A stretch of DNA of 64,000 nt from Mesorhizobium sp. Lineage in GTDB: Bacteria > Pseudomonadota > Alphaproteobacteria > Rhizobiales > Rhizobiaceae. Shown here in pieces: positions 25,886 through 34,675 of the stretch (position 1 is the stretch's first letter; each line of letters opens with the position of its first letter). The DNA lies in contig JAHBYX010000001.1 of NCBI GenBank assembly GCA_019635735.1, positions 868,001-932,000 of the forward strand, given 5' to 3'. The notes beneath the pieces were generated by a model. The model was given only the letters and a program-made list of their open reading frames with translations, was not told the DNA's origin and searched no databases. The position numbers and the translations under genes were made by a program.

Positions 25886-26003
25886 GAATGAATATTCAGT
25901 ATGAATGAATTTTCATTCGTGACTTGTCAATGGCCTAATTTTCGGCACACCGTGTAAATCGCAGTCGAGGATTCGTCGGAGCCGCATTCTTGAATGAAAA
26001 TTC
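25886..26003. promoter_or_regulatory. cluster of AT-rich palindromes, candidate RpiR operators
   Basis: Three related sites lie in the divergent control region. 25886-25897 is GAATGAATATTC. 25903-25918 has perfect 7-base arms GAATGAA/TTCATTC around TT. 25992-26003 is GAATGAAAATTC and overlaps the annotated TTG start of the RpiR gene. Known RpiR operators often contain GAAA...TTTC-type dyads. The spacing of the first two sites (17 bp) would place two dimers nearly on one helix face. They probably repress both the transporter operon and the regulator itself. Confidence 0.6.
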
Positions 26004-26847
26004 GATCATTGCCCCGAGCCGTCACCCTCCGGCCGTGGGACAGGAGACCTTCGAGGCGTTGCGCTCCCGCATCAGAGCGCGCTTCGAGGCACTCAGCCCT
26101 CACCTGCAGCGCATTGCCCGAGCCGCGCTCGAGCAGCCCAACGTATTCGCGCTATCCACGATCGCCACCATTGCCGGCGAGCTCGGGGTGCAGCCCTCGA
26201 CACTGATCCGCTTCGCCAAGGAGTTCGGCTATGGCGGGTTCTCCGAGATCCAGCGCATCTTCCGTCTGCGGCTCATCGAGGGGGCGGCCGACATGCGCGA
26301 GCAGGTCTACCAAAGGCAGGGCGCCCGCCCGCCCGCCGATCTCGGCGCGATCTTGCAGAGTTCGATCGCCGCCCTCCAGGCCTCATTGGAGGAACTCAAG
26401 GGTTCGATCGCCACGGAGGACCTTGGCGGGGCCGTCACCATGCTGGAGAGCGCCGGCCACGTGTACATCGCCGGGTTGAGGCGATCGCGCGCCATTGCCA
26501 CCTACTTCGCCTACGGCCTGACTCGCTCCGAGAAACAATGCAGCCTGCTGGACTTCGGCGGCGGCATGGCTGCGCAGCAGGTGGCGAACATGAAGCCGGA
26601 CGAGGTGCTCGTGGCCATCGCCTTCCCGCCCTATTCGGAGCCGGTCGTCGATGTCGTCGTCGACGGCCATCTGAGCGGCAAGCGGGTGCTGGCAATCACC
26701 GATTCAGCGCAGAGCCCGCTTGCCCGCCACGCCAACCTCGCTTTCTTCGTGGACAATGCGGCAACCGGGCAGTTCCGCCCGATCTCCGGCGCCATTGCCC
26801 TGGTGCAGACCCTGATATCCGGGCTCGGCCAGGAGAGGATGACGTGA
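25990..26847 (+). CDS. RpiR/MurR family transcriptional regulator
   Basis: The 285-residue protein has an N-terminal HTH of the RpiR type ('SPHLQRIARAALEQP', 'TIATIAGELGVQPSTLIRFA', about 36-78) and a C-terminal SIS sugar-isomerase domain (about 130-265, 'VYIAGLRRSRAIATYFAYGL'). These regulators sense sugar phosphates or sugar acids. The TTG start is uncertain because it lies inside a palindrome; a later start near 'MREQ' would lose the HTH, so the start must be close to this point. It is divergent from the LIV-type transporter operon, which it probably controls. Confidence 0.87.
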   Translation: MNENSIIAPSRHPPAVGQETFEALRSRIRARFEALSPHLQRIARAALEQPNVFALSTIATIAGELGVQPSTLIRFAKEFGYGGFSEIQRIFRLRLIEGAADMREQVYQRQGARPPADLGAILQSSIAALQASLEELKGSIATEDLGGAVTMLESAGHVYIAGLRRSRAIATYFAYGLTRSEKQCSLLDFGGGMAAQQVANMKPDEVLVAIAFPPYSEPVVDVVVDGHLSGKRVLAITDSAQSPLARHANLAFFVDNAATGQFRPISGAIALVQTLISGLGQERMT

Positions 26848-27148
26848 TTTGACGAGGCGGACGATGCGCGAGGGCGACGACTTCCAGCCGGACGAGCTTA
26901 TGCGTGTTTGGGACACGACGCTGAGGGAAGACAAGACGATCACCGAAAACAAACAGAAGGGCGTCAATTCCTTCATTTACAGGCCTGGACGATATCGTAC
27001 CCAGGAAACGCGCATTTCGGAATTCGCGGCCTGGCATATGGGCCGGAGGGAGCCGCGTTTGGAATGTGCCGCCTGACCAGGCGTCGCTGTCGCGGTCCGA
27101 CGTGTTCGACCCGCCGACGACGGTCTGCCAGAGGGCGGGTTGGTTCGG
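26848..27148. other. intergenic stretch without recognised gene
   Basis: The 301 bases between the RpiR gene and maiA lie between two converging genes. Short open frames here have no ribosome site or family character, and no clear terminator hairpin was seen. Confidence 0.5.
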
Positions 27149-27778
27149 TCAGTTTCGGGGAGCGGCGGCCTCGAACGCCGGGAGATCCGCGCAACGCTGC
27201 GCTATCGTGTTGACGCGCTGCAATACGCCTATGTCTGCATTCCAACGAAGGGCGTTGTAGACCTGCGGCACGAGGCACAGATCGGCCATGGTCGGTCGGT
27301 CGCCGTGACAGAAGAGGCCTGTCGCGGGACTGTCGAGCAGCGTCTCGAACGCGGCCAGCCCTTCGCCGATGAACTTCTGCATCCATGCGACACGCACCTC
27401 GTCGCCTCCCTTCGTCAGGGCCATCACATGGCTGACGGGACCAAGGTTGCAGACCGGATGGATGTCGGCAGCGATCGCCTGCGCCAGCGCCCGCACACGC
27501 GCGCGACCGACAGCGTCCGGCGGCAGCAGGCCGGAGCCCGGGCGGGTCTCGTCCAGATATTCAATGATCGCCAGCGACTGGGTCAGCCTCAGCCCGTCGA
27601 TCTCCAGCACCGGTACCAGGCCCTGCGGGTTGCGGGCCAGATGCTGCGGCGTCTTTTGCTCCTTCTCCAGAAGGTTCACTGGTACCGTTTCGTAGGAGAT
27701 GCCGAGCAGGTTCAGTGCGATCCGTACCCGGTAGCTCGCGGACGAGCGCCAGTAGTCGTAGAGAACAGGCTTGCTCAT
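27149..27778 (-). CDS. maiA: maleylacetoacetate isomerase (zeta-class glutathione S-transferase)
   Basis: The 209-residue protein has the zeta-GST active-site motif 'YDYWRSSASYRVRIALNLLG' (about 8-27; SSxxxR), 'NPQGLVPVLEIDG' and 'LAIIEYLDETRP' (glutathione site). The C-terminal helical domain has 'CHGDRPTMADLCLVPQVYNA'. It isomerises 4-maleylacetoacetate to 4-fumarylacetoacetate with glutathione in homogentisate breakdown. It is the last gene of the minus-strand operon and overlaps the DUF2783 stop by 4 bases. Confidence 0.92.
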   Translation of the reverse strand: MSKPVLYDYWRSSASYRVRIALNLLGISYETVPVNLLEKEQKTPQHLARNPQGLVPVLEIDGLRLTQSLAIIEYLDETRPGSGLLPPDAVGRARVRALAQAIAADIHPVCNLGPVSHVMALTKGGDEVRVAWMQKFIGEGLAAFETLLDSPATGLFCHGDRPTMADLCLVPQVYNALRWNADIGVLQRVNTIAQRCADLPAFEAAAPRN

Positions 27779-28008
27779 CGCCGGGCGTGGCCTTCCGGCC
27801 CCGCGCTACGGCGCCCGCCTGGGTCCGCCGCTGCCTTAAGCGCATTACGCAACACCTGACGGTCGCCGATATGATTGGCCAGAATCAGGACCAGCCGTGC
27901 GTTGATGGCGTCGCTCTCGGCCTTGCTCCGCCCTTCGTGCAGGGCCAACAACTCGGCATAGAAATCGTCCGGCTGCGGGATGTTCGGAGCCGTGTTGAGT
28001 GTCGTCAT
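27775..28008 (-). CDS. DUF2783 domain-containing protein
   Basis: The 77-residue protein matches the small DUF2783 family ('PDDFYAELLALHEG', 'NARLVLILANHIGD'), which is repeatedly found beside flavoprotein monooxygenase genes. AAGGGAGAA lies upstream of the start. It has no membrane segment or signal and is probably helical. The fixed neighbourhood suggests a partner or accessory of the FAD monooxygenase encoded 15 bases upstream (inference). Confidence 0.8.
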   Translation of the reverse strand: MTTLNTAPNIPQPDDFYAELLALHEGRSKAESDAINARLVLILANHIGDRQVLRNALKAAADPGGRRSAGPEGHARR

Positions 28009-28023
28009 CGCCCGATTCTCCCT

Positions 28024-29631
28024 TCAGCGTCCCGTTGCCTTCGCAAGCGCGGCTTCGACCTCCGCGCGGTCGAAGGCGGTCCAGCGCGCGGCGACGTGCT
28101 GGTCGGGGCGCAACAGATAGACCGCCGAACCCGCATCGCCGAGATAGCGTTCCTTGAGCGCGCCGGTCGGATCGTCCGCGGTCGACAAGGCCAGCCGCTC
28201 GACGGCGATGCCTCCGTTTTCGATCAGGTCGGGCGCCTCGGCGTCGATGGTGAGAAGCTGGAAGCGGTCGCCCAGTCGGTCGAGCAGCCAGCCCTCCTTG
28301 ATCGGCGCATCGACGGCCGGCGAGCCGGGCCGCGTGCGCGGCGGCAGCCCCTGCGCGTCAGGGCCGTTGAGCGGCGAGCCGTCATAGGTGCACGGCACCG
28401 ACAGTCGGCCGGAATTGACCAGCGGCCGGGCGAAGGCGAAGTGCTCGGACAGATCGAGCACGGCATCGCGAAAGATCCGGCTCATCTCCGACTTCGGCGT
28501 GATGAAGTCGGTCGAACGGCTGGAGTTGAGGATGTTCTCGTCGGCGCCGTAGAGGCGCTCGGTGTCGTAACTGTCGAGCAGGCTTTCGGGTGCCGAGCCT
28601 TCCATCACCAGCTTCAGCTTCCACACGAGATTGTCGGCATCCTGCAGGCCGGAATTGGCGCCGCGTGCGCCGAATGGCGAGACCTGATGCGCCGAGTCTC
28701 CCGCGAACAGCACCTGGCCGTGGCGGAAACTCTCCATGCGCCGGCACTGGAAGGTATAGATCGACACCCATTCGAGCGTGAATTTGGCGTCCTCGCCCAG
28801 CATTGCCTTGAGCCGCGGGATAACGTTCTCCGGCTGCTTTTCCCGCTCCTTGTCGATGTTCCAACCGAGCTGGAGATCGATGCGCCAGACGCCGTCCGGC
28901 TGCTTGTGCAGCAGTGCCGATTGACCGCGATTGAAGGGCGGGTCGAACCAGAACCAGCGCTCGGTCGGAAACGCGGCTTCCATCACGACGTCGGCAATGA
29001 GGAAATTGTCCTCGAACACGCGGCCGACGAAGTCGAGCCCCATCATCGCGCGGATCGGCGAGTTGGCGCCGTCGCAGGCAATCAGCCAATCGGCACGCAT
29101 GCGGTAGGGGCCTTCCGGCGTTTCAACCGACAGCGCAACCCCATCGCCGCCCCGGCCTACCGCCGTGACCTTGCTGTTGCCGCGAATTTCGATCGGCCTG
29201 CCTTCCGCCTGGAGTTCCCGCACGCGGTCAACGAGGAATTTCTCGAAATAGTATTGCTGCAGGTTGATGAAGGCCGGCCGCCTATGGCCGGCTTCGGGCA
29301 GAAGGTTGAACTCGTAGACCCGGCGGTCGCCGAAGAACACCTTGCCGACGTTCCAGACGACCCCCTTCTCGACCATCGGCTCGGCGCAGCCCAGGCGGTC
29401 CAGGATCTCCAGCGGCCGCTTGGCGAAGCAGATGGCGCGCGAGCCGAAGCTGACCTTGTCGTTCTCGTCCAGCACCACGACAGGTATGTCCTGGCGGGCG
29501 AGGTCGATCGCGCAGGCGAGGCCGACCGGACCGGCGCCCACCACAACAACCGGATGGCGCACGGGCGCGGCTGCATCCTGATCAGGCGAGCGCCGGTAGG
29601 GATAGAGCGGCGTCTCGAATATCCTTGCCAT
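28024..29631 (-). CDS. FAD-dependent aromatic monooxygenase
   Basis: The 535-residue protein has the class A flavin hydroxylase layout: FAD motif 'VVVVGAGPVGLACAIDLARQ' (about 28-47), 'DG' motif 'DWLIACDGANSPIR', and 'VLFAGDSAHQVSPFGARGAN' (about 310-330). GGAGGGGAA precedes the start. It lies inside a homogentisate operon, so a likely role is ring hydroxylation of a hydroxyphenylacetate-type substrate to homogentisate or a related compound. No reductase gene is nearby, which fits a single-component enzyme. The substrate is not proven. Confidence 0.88.
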   Translation of the reverse strand: MARIFETPLYPYRRSPDQDAAAPVRHPVVVVGAGPVGLACAIDLARQDIPVVVLDENDKVSFGSRAICFAKRPLEILDRLGCAEPMVEKGVVWNVGKVFFGDRRVYEFNLLPEAGHRRPAFINLQQYYFEKFLVDRVRELQAEGRPIEIRGNSKVTAVGRGGDGVALSVETPEGPYRMRADWLIACDGANSPIRAMMGLDFVGRVFEDNFLIADVVMEAAFPTERWFWFDPPFNRGQSALLHKQPDGVWRIDLQLGWNIDKEREKQPENVIPRLKAMLGEDAKFTLEWVSIYTFQCRRMESFRHGQVLFAGDSAHQVSPFGARGANSGLQDADNLVWKLKLVMEGSAPESLLDSYDTERLYGADENILNSSRSTDFITPKSEMSRIFRDAVLDLSEHFAFARPLVNSGRLSVPCTYDGSPLNGPDAQGLPPRTRPGSPAVDAPIKEGWLLDRLGDRFQLLTIDAEAPDLIENGGIAVERLALSTADDPTGALKERYLGDAGSAVYLLRPDQHVAARWTAFDRAEVEAALAKATGR

Positions 29632-29658
29632 GTTCCCCTCCCCGCCGCGCCCGGAATG

Positions 29659-30609
29659 CTAGCCCTGAAGCTGCGCCCACATCTGCCGGTCGCGCTCTGC
29701 GGTCCAGATGCGCGGCGTGTCGATGCCGAGCGCCTCGTCGTAAGCGCGGGCGACGTTGAAGGGCAGGCAGTGCTCGTAGATCGCGTAGTCCTTGAACTTG
29801 GGGTCGCATTCGGCGCGAACCGCATCCCAGGCTTCCTTAAGCGAGCCGCCACGCGCCGCAATCCTGGCGACCGGCTCGTAGGTCGACTCGACGAAATCGC
29901 GGGTCCGGTCGAGCGCGCCATTGACGGCGTCGCGACCGACGACCGCGTCGCCCCGCCCGGGTGCGATGGCATCGAGATCGAACGCGCGGATGGCCTCGAT
30001 CGTGCCGCTCCAGTCGCCGAAATGGCCATCGCCGCAGTAGCAGGCGGAGTGCGCCTCGACGATATCGCCGGTGAACATGACGTTCTGGTCGGGCACGTGG
30101 ATGACCGCGTCGCCCGCTGTATGCGCCCGCCCCAACTGCATGATGTCGACCCGGCGCTTGCCGAGCCAGACGCTCATCTTTCCATTGAAAGTCGTGGTGG
30201 GCCAGGTCAGCCCCGGAATGCTCTCGTGGCCTTCGAACAGCCGCGGAAACCGCTGGAACTCGCTGTCCCAGTCTTCCTGTCCGCGCTCTACGACCATGTT
30301 GCGTGCCGTCTGCGACATGATCACCTGCTGCGCGTTGAAGGCCGACGCGCCGAGCACGCGTACCGCGTGATAATGCGTCAGCACGACATGCGTTATCGGC
30401 TTGTCGGTGACCGAACGGATGCGATCGATGACCTTATTGGCAAGTCGCGGGGTGGCCTGCGCCTCCACGACCATCACGGCGTCGTCGCCGATGATCACGC
30501 CTGAGTTCGGATCACCCTCGGCCGTGAAAGCGTAAAGACCCTCGCCGATCTCGGTGAAGCTGATCTTCTTTTCGGTCAGGTCGCTTTGTGAGGCAAATGC
30601 CTTGGCCAT
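29659..30609 (-). CDS. MBL-fold hydrolase-like protein with degenerate Zn2 site
   Basis: The 316-residue protein has the metallo-beta-lactamase fold, but its main motif reads 'THYHAVRVLG' instead of HxHxDH. 'GRAHTAGD' keeps the next histidine and 'FTGDIVEA' keeps the bridging aspartate. The last ligand is changed too ('PGRGDAV' where PGHG is normal). Thus the Zn1 ligands remain while the Zn2-only ligands are replaced. It could be a mononuclear hydrolase, a non-catalytic partner or a different redox protein. It lies between the monooxygenase and fahA in the homogentisate operon, 12 bases after fahA. Confidence 0.82.
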   Translation of the reverse strand: MAKAFASQSDLTEKKISFTEIGEGLYAFTAEGDPNSGVIIGDDAVMVVEAQATPRLANKVIDRIRSVTDKPITHVVLTHYHAVRVLGASAFNAQQVIMSQTARNMVVERGQEDWDSEFQRFPRLFEGHESIPGLTWPTTTFNGKMSVWLGKRRVDIMQLGRAHTAGDAVIHVPDQNVMFTGDIVEAHSACYCGDGHFGDWSGTIEAIRAFDLDAIAPGRGDAVVGRDAVNGALDRTRDFVESTYEPVARIAARGGSLKEAWDAVRAECDPKFKDYAIYEHCLPFNVARAYDEALGIDTPRIWTAERDRQMWAQLQG

Positions 30610-30621
30610 GGTTCTTTCCCT

Positions 30622-31881
30622 CTATCGTGCGTATGGGTCGGTCAGCGCAGAAAGCACCGTTCCAGTGCAGTCGCCGAAACCGATTATGTAGCCGTCGCCA
30701 TTTGCCTGTCCGCGCAGGACCAGCGTGTCGTTGTCCTCGATGAAGCTACGAGTGCCGCCGGGGATTTGGAACGGCTCCTTGCCGCCCCATGACAATTCGA
30801 GCAACGAGCCCCGGCTGTCCTTTGTATCTCCCGAGATCGTGCCCGAGCCGAGAAGGTCGCCTGTCCGCATCGCGCAGCCGCTTGTCGTATGGTGTGCGAG
30901 CTGTTGTGCCGCCGAGTAGTACATTTCGTGATAGTTCGTGCGCGAAATCACGCTTTCCTCGCCCCCCTGCGGCGTGAGCGTCACTTCCAGGTCGATGTCG
31001 TAGAGCATCGGCCCGGGCTCGGCGAGGTAAGGCAGAAGCGGCACCTCGCGCGGCGGCGTGGAGACACGGAAGGGCTCAAGCGCGGCCTTCATCACGATCC
31101 ACGGCGAGATCGTGGTCGCGGTGGCTTTCGCCTGGAACGGACCGAGTGGCTGGTATTCCCAGGCCTGTATGTCGCGCGCCGACCAGTCGTTGAGGATGAC
31201 GTAGCCGAAAATCATGGCATCCGCCTCGGCGACGGTGACCGGATGGCCCGGTTGCGAGGGCACGCCGACGACCGCGCCCATTTCGAGCTCGATGTCGAAT
31301 CTGCGGGACGGCTGGAACACGGGAGCTGGATGATCCGGCCCTTTCACCTGCCCCCACGGCCTGCGGATTTTGGTCTCCGAAACGACGACGGAAGACGCTC
31401 GCCCGTTGTAGCCGATCGGGATATGCAGCCAGTTCGGCGGGAGCGCGTTATCGGGACCCCGAAACATGGTTCCCACGTTGGAGGCGTGGTGCCGGCCGGC
31501 GTAGAAGTCCGTGTATTCGGCGACCTCAAACGGCATGTGAAGCGTTGCGCCGGACTGCGGGACGAGATGGGACTCGGCGCGGCCGCGTTCTCCGGAGCCC
31601 TCCGCCAGCACCTCCGTCAGCCGTCCGCGCAACGCGGCCCAGACAGCAGGGCCGGCCGCCATCAGCGCGTTCCAGGCAGGGCGTTCGAAATAGGGGCCGC
31701 CGTCGAGGACAAGCACGCCCTCGCGCTCGAGCTCGGCCACGTCGAGGATTCCGTCGCCGATCGCGACGCCGCACCGTGCCGCGCGACCTGCTGTCTCGAA
31801 CACGCCGCACGGCAGGTTGTTCAGCGGAAAGGGGCAGCGCTCATCATTCGCACTCGTCACCCAGGAACGCATCAGGGGCAT
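30622..31881 (-). CDS. fahA: fumarylacetoacetase
   Basis: The 419-residue enzyme cleaves 4-fumarylacetoacetate to fumarate and acetoacetate, the last step of homogentisate breakdown. It has the full FAH layout: 'YTDFYAGRHHASNVGTMFRG' (metal-ligand Asp and catalytic His, about 123-142), 'FDIELEMGAVVG' with acidic metal ligands, 'NDWSARDIQAWEYQPLGPF' and 'GTISGDTKDSRGSLLELSWGG'. The length matches bacterial and animal FAH (about 420). It follows hmgA after 54 bases. Confidence 0.94.
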   Translation of the reverse strand: MPLMRSWVTSANDERCPFPLNNLPCGVFETAGRAARCGVAIGDGILDVAELEREGVLVLDGGPYFERPAWNALMAAGPAVWAALRGRLTEVLAEGSGERGRAESHLVPQSGATLHMPFEVAEYTDFYAGRHHASNVGTMFRGPDNALPPNWLHIPIGYNGRASSVVVSETKIRRPWGQVKGPDHPAPVFQPSRRFDIELEMGAVVGVPSQPGHPVTVAEADAMIFGYVILNDWSARDIQAWEYQPLGPFQAKATATTISPWIVMKAALEPFRVSTPPREVPLLPYLAEPGPMLYDIDLEVTLTPQGGEESVISRTNYHEMYYSAAQQLAHHTTSGCAMRTGDLLGSGTISGDTKDSRGSLLELSWGGKEPFQIPGGTRSFIEDNDTLVLRGQANGDGYIIGFGDCTGTVLSALTDPYAR

Positions 31882-31935
31882 GTCATGATCTCTCGCTATG
31901 CCACGCTGTAGTCCGGTGACGCTTATCGGCTGTGG

Positions 31936-33291
31936 TCACTTGGCGCCCGGCGTGCCGTCGAACTTCTTCTCGAGGCTCGCCCAGCAGTCGATATAGTCAT
32001 CCTGCATTGGCGCGGACTTCGCCGCCCATTCCGTCAGGTGCTGCGGGAAACGCGTCTCGAACATGAACGACATCGTCTCGTCGAGTTTTTCTGGCTTCAG
32101 TTCGCCGTTCGAGGCGCCTTCGAAAGCGTTGCGATCCGGCCCGTGCGGCAGCATGCAGTTGTGCAGCGACATGCCGCCCGGAGCGAAGCCCTGGGGCTTC
32201 GCGTCATAGATGCCGTAGATGTTGCCCATCAGCTCGGACATTACGTTCTTGTGGTACCAGGGCGGCCGGAAGGAATGTTCGGCCACCAGCCAGCGCTCGC
32301 GGAAAAGGACGAAATCGATATTGGCCGTGCCTTCCAGTCCCGACGGGGCCGTCAGAACCGTAAAGATGGACGGATCGGGATGGTCGAAGAGGATCGCGCC
32401 GACCGGCGAATAGGTTCTCAGATCGTATTTGTAGGGCGCATAGTTGCCGTGCCAGGCGACGACGTCCAGCGGCGAATGGTCGATGTGGGTGACGTGGAAT
32501 TGCCCGCACCATTTGAGGATGACACGGGAAGGCGCCTCGCGATCCTCGAACGCCGCGACCGGCGTCTTGAAATCGCGCGGGTTGGCGAGGCAGTTCGCCC
32601 CGATCGGTCCGCGGTTCGGCAGGGTGAACGGGACACCATAGTTTTCGCACACGAAGCCGCGCGCGGGCCCTTCCAGCACCTCCACCCGATAAACGAGGCC
32701 GCGCGGCAGGACAGCGATTTCCTTGGGCTCGAGGTCGATGATGCCGAGTTCGGTACAGAAGCGCAGCCGCCCCTCCTGCGGCACGATCAGCAGTTCGCCA
32801 TCGGCCGAATAGAAATACTCGTCATTCATCGACGCAGTGACGAGATAGATGTGCGATGCCATGCCGGTCTGGGTGTTGACGTCGCCGGCGGTCGTGGCGG
32901 TTCGCATGCCGGTGACCCAGGTGAGATTCTCTTCGGCATGCGGCACCGGGTCCCAGCGGTACTGGCCGAGGCTTGTCACGTCCGGAACGATATGCGGGGC
33001 GGACTTCCAGTACGGAACGTCGATCCTTTCGAAGCGGGTCGTGTGTTTCACGCTGGGTCGGATGCGGTAGCACCAGGTCCGTTCGGGGTGCGGCTTGGTG
33101 AAGGCCGAGCCGGAAAGCTGCTCGGCATAGAGGCCATAGTTGCACTTCTGGGGGCTGTTCTGGCCCTGCGGAAGGCTCCCCGACAAAGCCTCGGTCTCGA
33201 AGTCGTTGGCGAAGCCCGGCAAGTAGCCTTCGTGGACGCCTTTGTTGGTAACGGCGCGGACCATGCCTGCCGGCAGCGCATGATGGGTCAT
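31936..33291 (-). CDS. hmgA: homogentisate 1,2-dioxygenase
   Basis: The 451-residue iron dioxygenase opens the homogentisate ring to maleylacetoacetate. Family stretches include '[20 protein letters not shown]' near the start, '[15 protein letters not shown]', and the iron-ligand region '[20 protein letters not shown]', which holds the His/Glu ligands. A strong GAGGAGGA lies upstream of the ATG. It is the promoter-proximal gene of the minus-strand operon and divergent from a MarR gene, with a palindrome between them. Confidence 0.95.
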   Translation of the reverse strand: MTHHALPAGMVRAVTNKGVHEGYLPGFANDFETEALSGSLPQGQNSPQKCNYGLYAEQLSGSAFTKPHPERTWCYRIRPSVKHTTRFERIDVPYWKSAPHIVPDVTSLGQYRWDPVPHAEENLTWVTGMRTATTAGDVNTQTGMASHIYLVTASMNDEYFYSADGELLIVPQEGRLRFCTELGIIDLEPKEIAVLPRGLVYRVEVLEGPARGFVCENYGVPFTLPNRGPIGANCLANPRDFKTPVAAFEDREAPSRVILKWCGQFHVTHIDHSPLDVVAWHGNYAPYKYDLRTYSPVGAILFDHPDPSIFTVLTAPSGLEGTANIDFVLFRERWLVAEHSFRPPWYHKNVMSELMGNIYGIYDAKPQGFAPGGMSLHNCMLPHGPDRNAFEGASNGELKPEKLDETMSFMFETRFPQHLTEWAAKSAPMQDDYIDCWASLEKKFDGTPGAK

Positions 33292-33343
33292 GTCGTCCTC
33301 CTCGAACCGTCGGTCGAAATCTCACGCCAACTGGCCAAGCCAT

Positions 33344-33363
33344 ATAGTTGCACTTGCAACCAT
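33344..33363. promoter_or_regulatory. palindrome between hmgA and marR, candidate MarR operator
   Basis: The core at 33347-33360 is GTTGCA-CT-TGCAAC with perfect 6-base arms. Extended to 20 bases it has one mismatch per arm. Its size and location, 53 bases before the hmgA start, fit the operator of a MarR dimer that represses the homogentisate operon. Confidence 0.65.
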
Positions 33364-33475
33364 GTCAAGCTGATTCGACGCGGCGTGCGCACAGCGCGGC
33401 GAGGCGGCCACTTAGCGTGACAGCGTCGTGCGGTTTATGTCATGCATGCGGTGGATCAGGCAGCGGACGGGACTG

Positions 33476-33967
33476 ATGAAGGCTGGAAAGGGCAAGAAGA
33501 TCGACGCGGAAGAGTTCGATCTGGAGCAGTTCCTGCCCTATTTGCTGAACCAGGCGGCAGAGGCGACCTCCCGCGCGTTCCAGGAAGTGTATCGCACAAC
33601 GTATGGCATGACGCGCACGCAATGGCGGATTCTCGCGAACCTCGGTCGTTTCGGCGCGATGACCGCCAGGGACATCTGCCGCATATCCCATATCGAGAAG
33701 ACCAAGGTGAGCCGCGCGATCACTGCGCTCGAACGCGAGGACCTCATCGATCGCCGCGTGAGCGAGACCGACCGGCGCGCCGAGATCCTCACGCTCACGC
33801 CGCGTGGCGAAGAACGGTTTGCCGAGCTCGGGCGCAAGGCAATCGAGCATGACCGCCAAGTGCGGGCGCAGTTGGGTGCGGAGGTCGCCGAACAGTTCGC
33901 CGCTGTCCTTCGGACCCTTATCGCCAGCGCCCAAGGTCGTGGAGAAGCTGACGACGCCCCGGACTGA
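33476..33967 (+). CDS. MarR family transcriptional regulator
   Basis: The 163-residue protein has a MarR winged helix: 'YGMTRTQWRILANLGRFGAM' (about 43-62), recognition helix 'HIEKTKVSRAITALEREDLI' and wing 'DRRAEILTLTPRGEE'. ATG 33476 with GGGA upstream was chosen. Longer starts (GTG 33428 and others) add 16 residues with poor family fit. It is divergent from hmgA and probably represses that operon until an aromatic acid binds. Confidence 0.86.
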   Translation: MKAGKGKKIDAEEFDLEQFLPYLLNQAAEATSRAFQEVYRTTYGMTRTQWRILANLGRFGAMTARDICRISHIEKTKVSRAITALEREDLIDRRVSETDRRAEILTLTPRGEERFAELGRKAIEHDRQVRAQLGAEVAEQFAAVLRTLIASAQGRGEADDAPD

Positions 33968-34055
33968 ACCTGCTGCGCTTTCTGAAGCTGCGCGCTCTCG
34001 CGATAACATCGCCCCACGGCGCGCAGAGCATCTTGCCCTGCCGGGCCGCAGCTGA

Positions 34056-34547
34056 TCATTCGTTTGGGGGGATTGCAGCAGCGTCGATTTCGATCGGCAG
34101 GATCCCGTTGTCCTTGAGCGTTTCGAGGACGACCGATGTTTTCACGTGCTGGACGGAGTTGTGCGGGAGAAGGACGTCGTTCACGAAACTCGACAGCGAC
34201 TTCAGGTTCGGAGTGACCACTTTCAGGATATAGTCCATGTCGCCGGTCAAGGCGTGTGCTTCGAGAACCTGGGGCAGCCTGACCACGAGGTCGGCAAAGT
34301 GCCGCGCATTTTCCCTGTTATGCGTGGCCAGGGTCACGGAAATCACATTGATCAGCGGCAGGCCAAGCCTCTCATGGTCCAGAAGCGCCCGGTAGCCGCG
34401 AATTATGCCTTGCTCCTCAAGCTTCTGCCTTCGCCTGGAGCATTGGGAGGGCGACAGGTTCACGCGGTCCGCCAGCTCATTGTTCGTCAGGCGCCCGTCC
34501 TCCTGGAGAAAGGACAATATCTTGCGGTCCATTCTGTCGAGATGCAC
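34056..34547 (-). CDS. Lrp/AsnC family transcriptional regulator
   Basis: The 163-residue protein has the N-terminal HTH 'MDRKILSFLQEDGRLTNNEL' with recognition helix 'NLSPSQCSRRRQKLEEQGII' and a C-terminal RAM effector domain ('HALTGDMDYILKVVTPNLKS'). It is divergent from hpd. Regulators of this type next to hpd respond to aromatic amino acids or their keto acids, so it likely controls tyrosine breakdown. Confidence 0.9.
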   Translation of the reverse strand: MHLDRMDRKILSFLQEDGRLTNNELADRVNLSPSQCSRRRQKLEEQGIIRGYRALLDHERLGLPLINVISVTLATHNRENARHFADLVVRLPQVLEAHALTGDMDYILKVVTPNLKSLSSFVNDVLLPHNSVQHVKTSVVLETLKDNGILPIEIDAAAIPPNE

Positions 34548-34611
34548 GATATTCTCCTATTTCACCACTTATCTGCACGAAGGACGCACAGAATGCCTCT
34601 AAGCTGAGGAG

Positions 34612-34636
34612 CATTGCAAGCACATAGCATGCAATG
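34612..34636. promoter_or_regulatory. inverted repeat between lrp-like gene and hpd, candidate operator
   Basis: CATTGCA at 34612-34618 and TGCAATG at 34630-34636 are perfect inverted arms 11 bases apart, centred about 52 bases upstream of the hpd ATG. The placement suits the Lrp-type regulator encoded next door; the assignment is by position only. Confidence 0.5.
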
Positions 34637-34675
34637 AGTGCTAATCTTCGTTCCCATTGGCACAGGAGGAGACCG

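Noticed and set aside
27715..30504. 929-codon open frame opposite maiA, the FAD monooxygenase and the MBL gene
   Set aside because: It is antisense to well-recognised genes in high-GC DNA and shows no domain.
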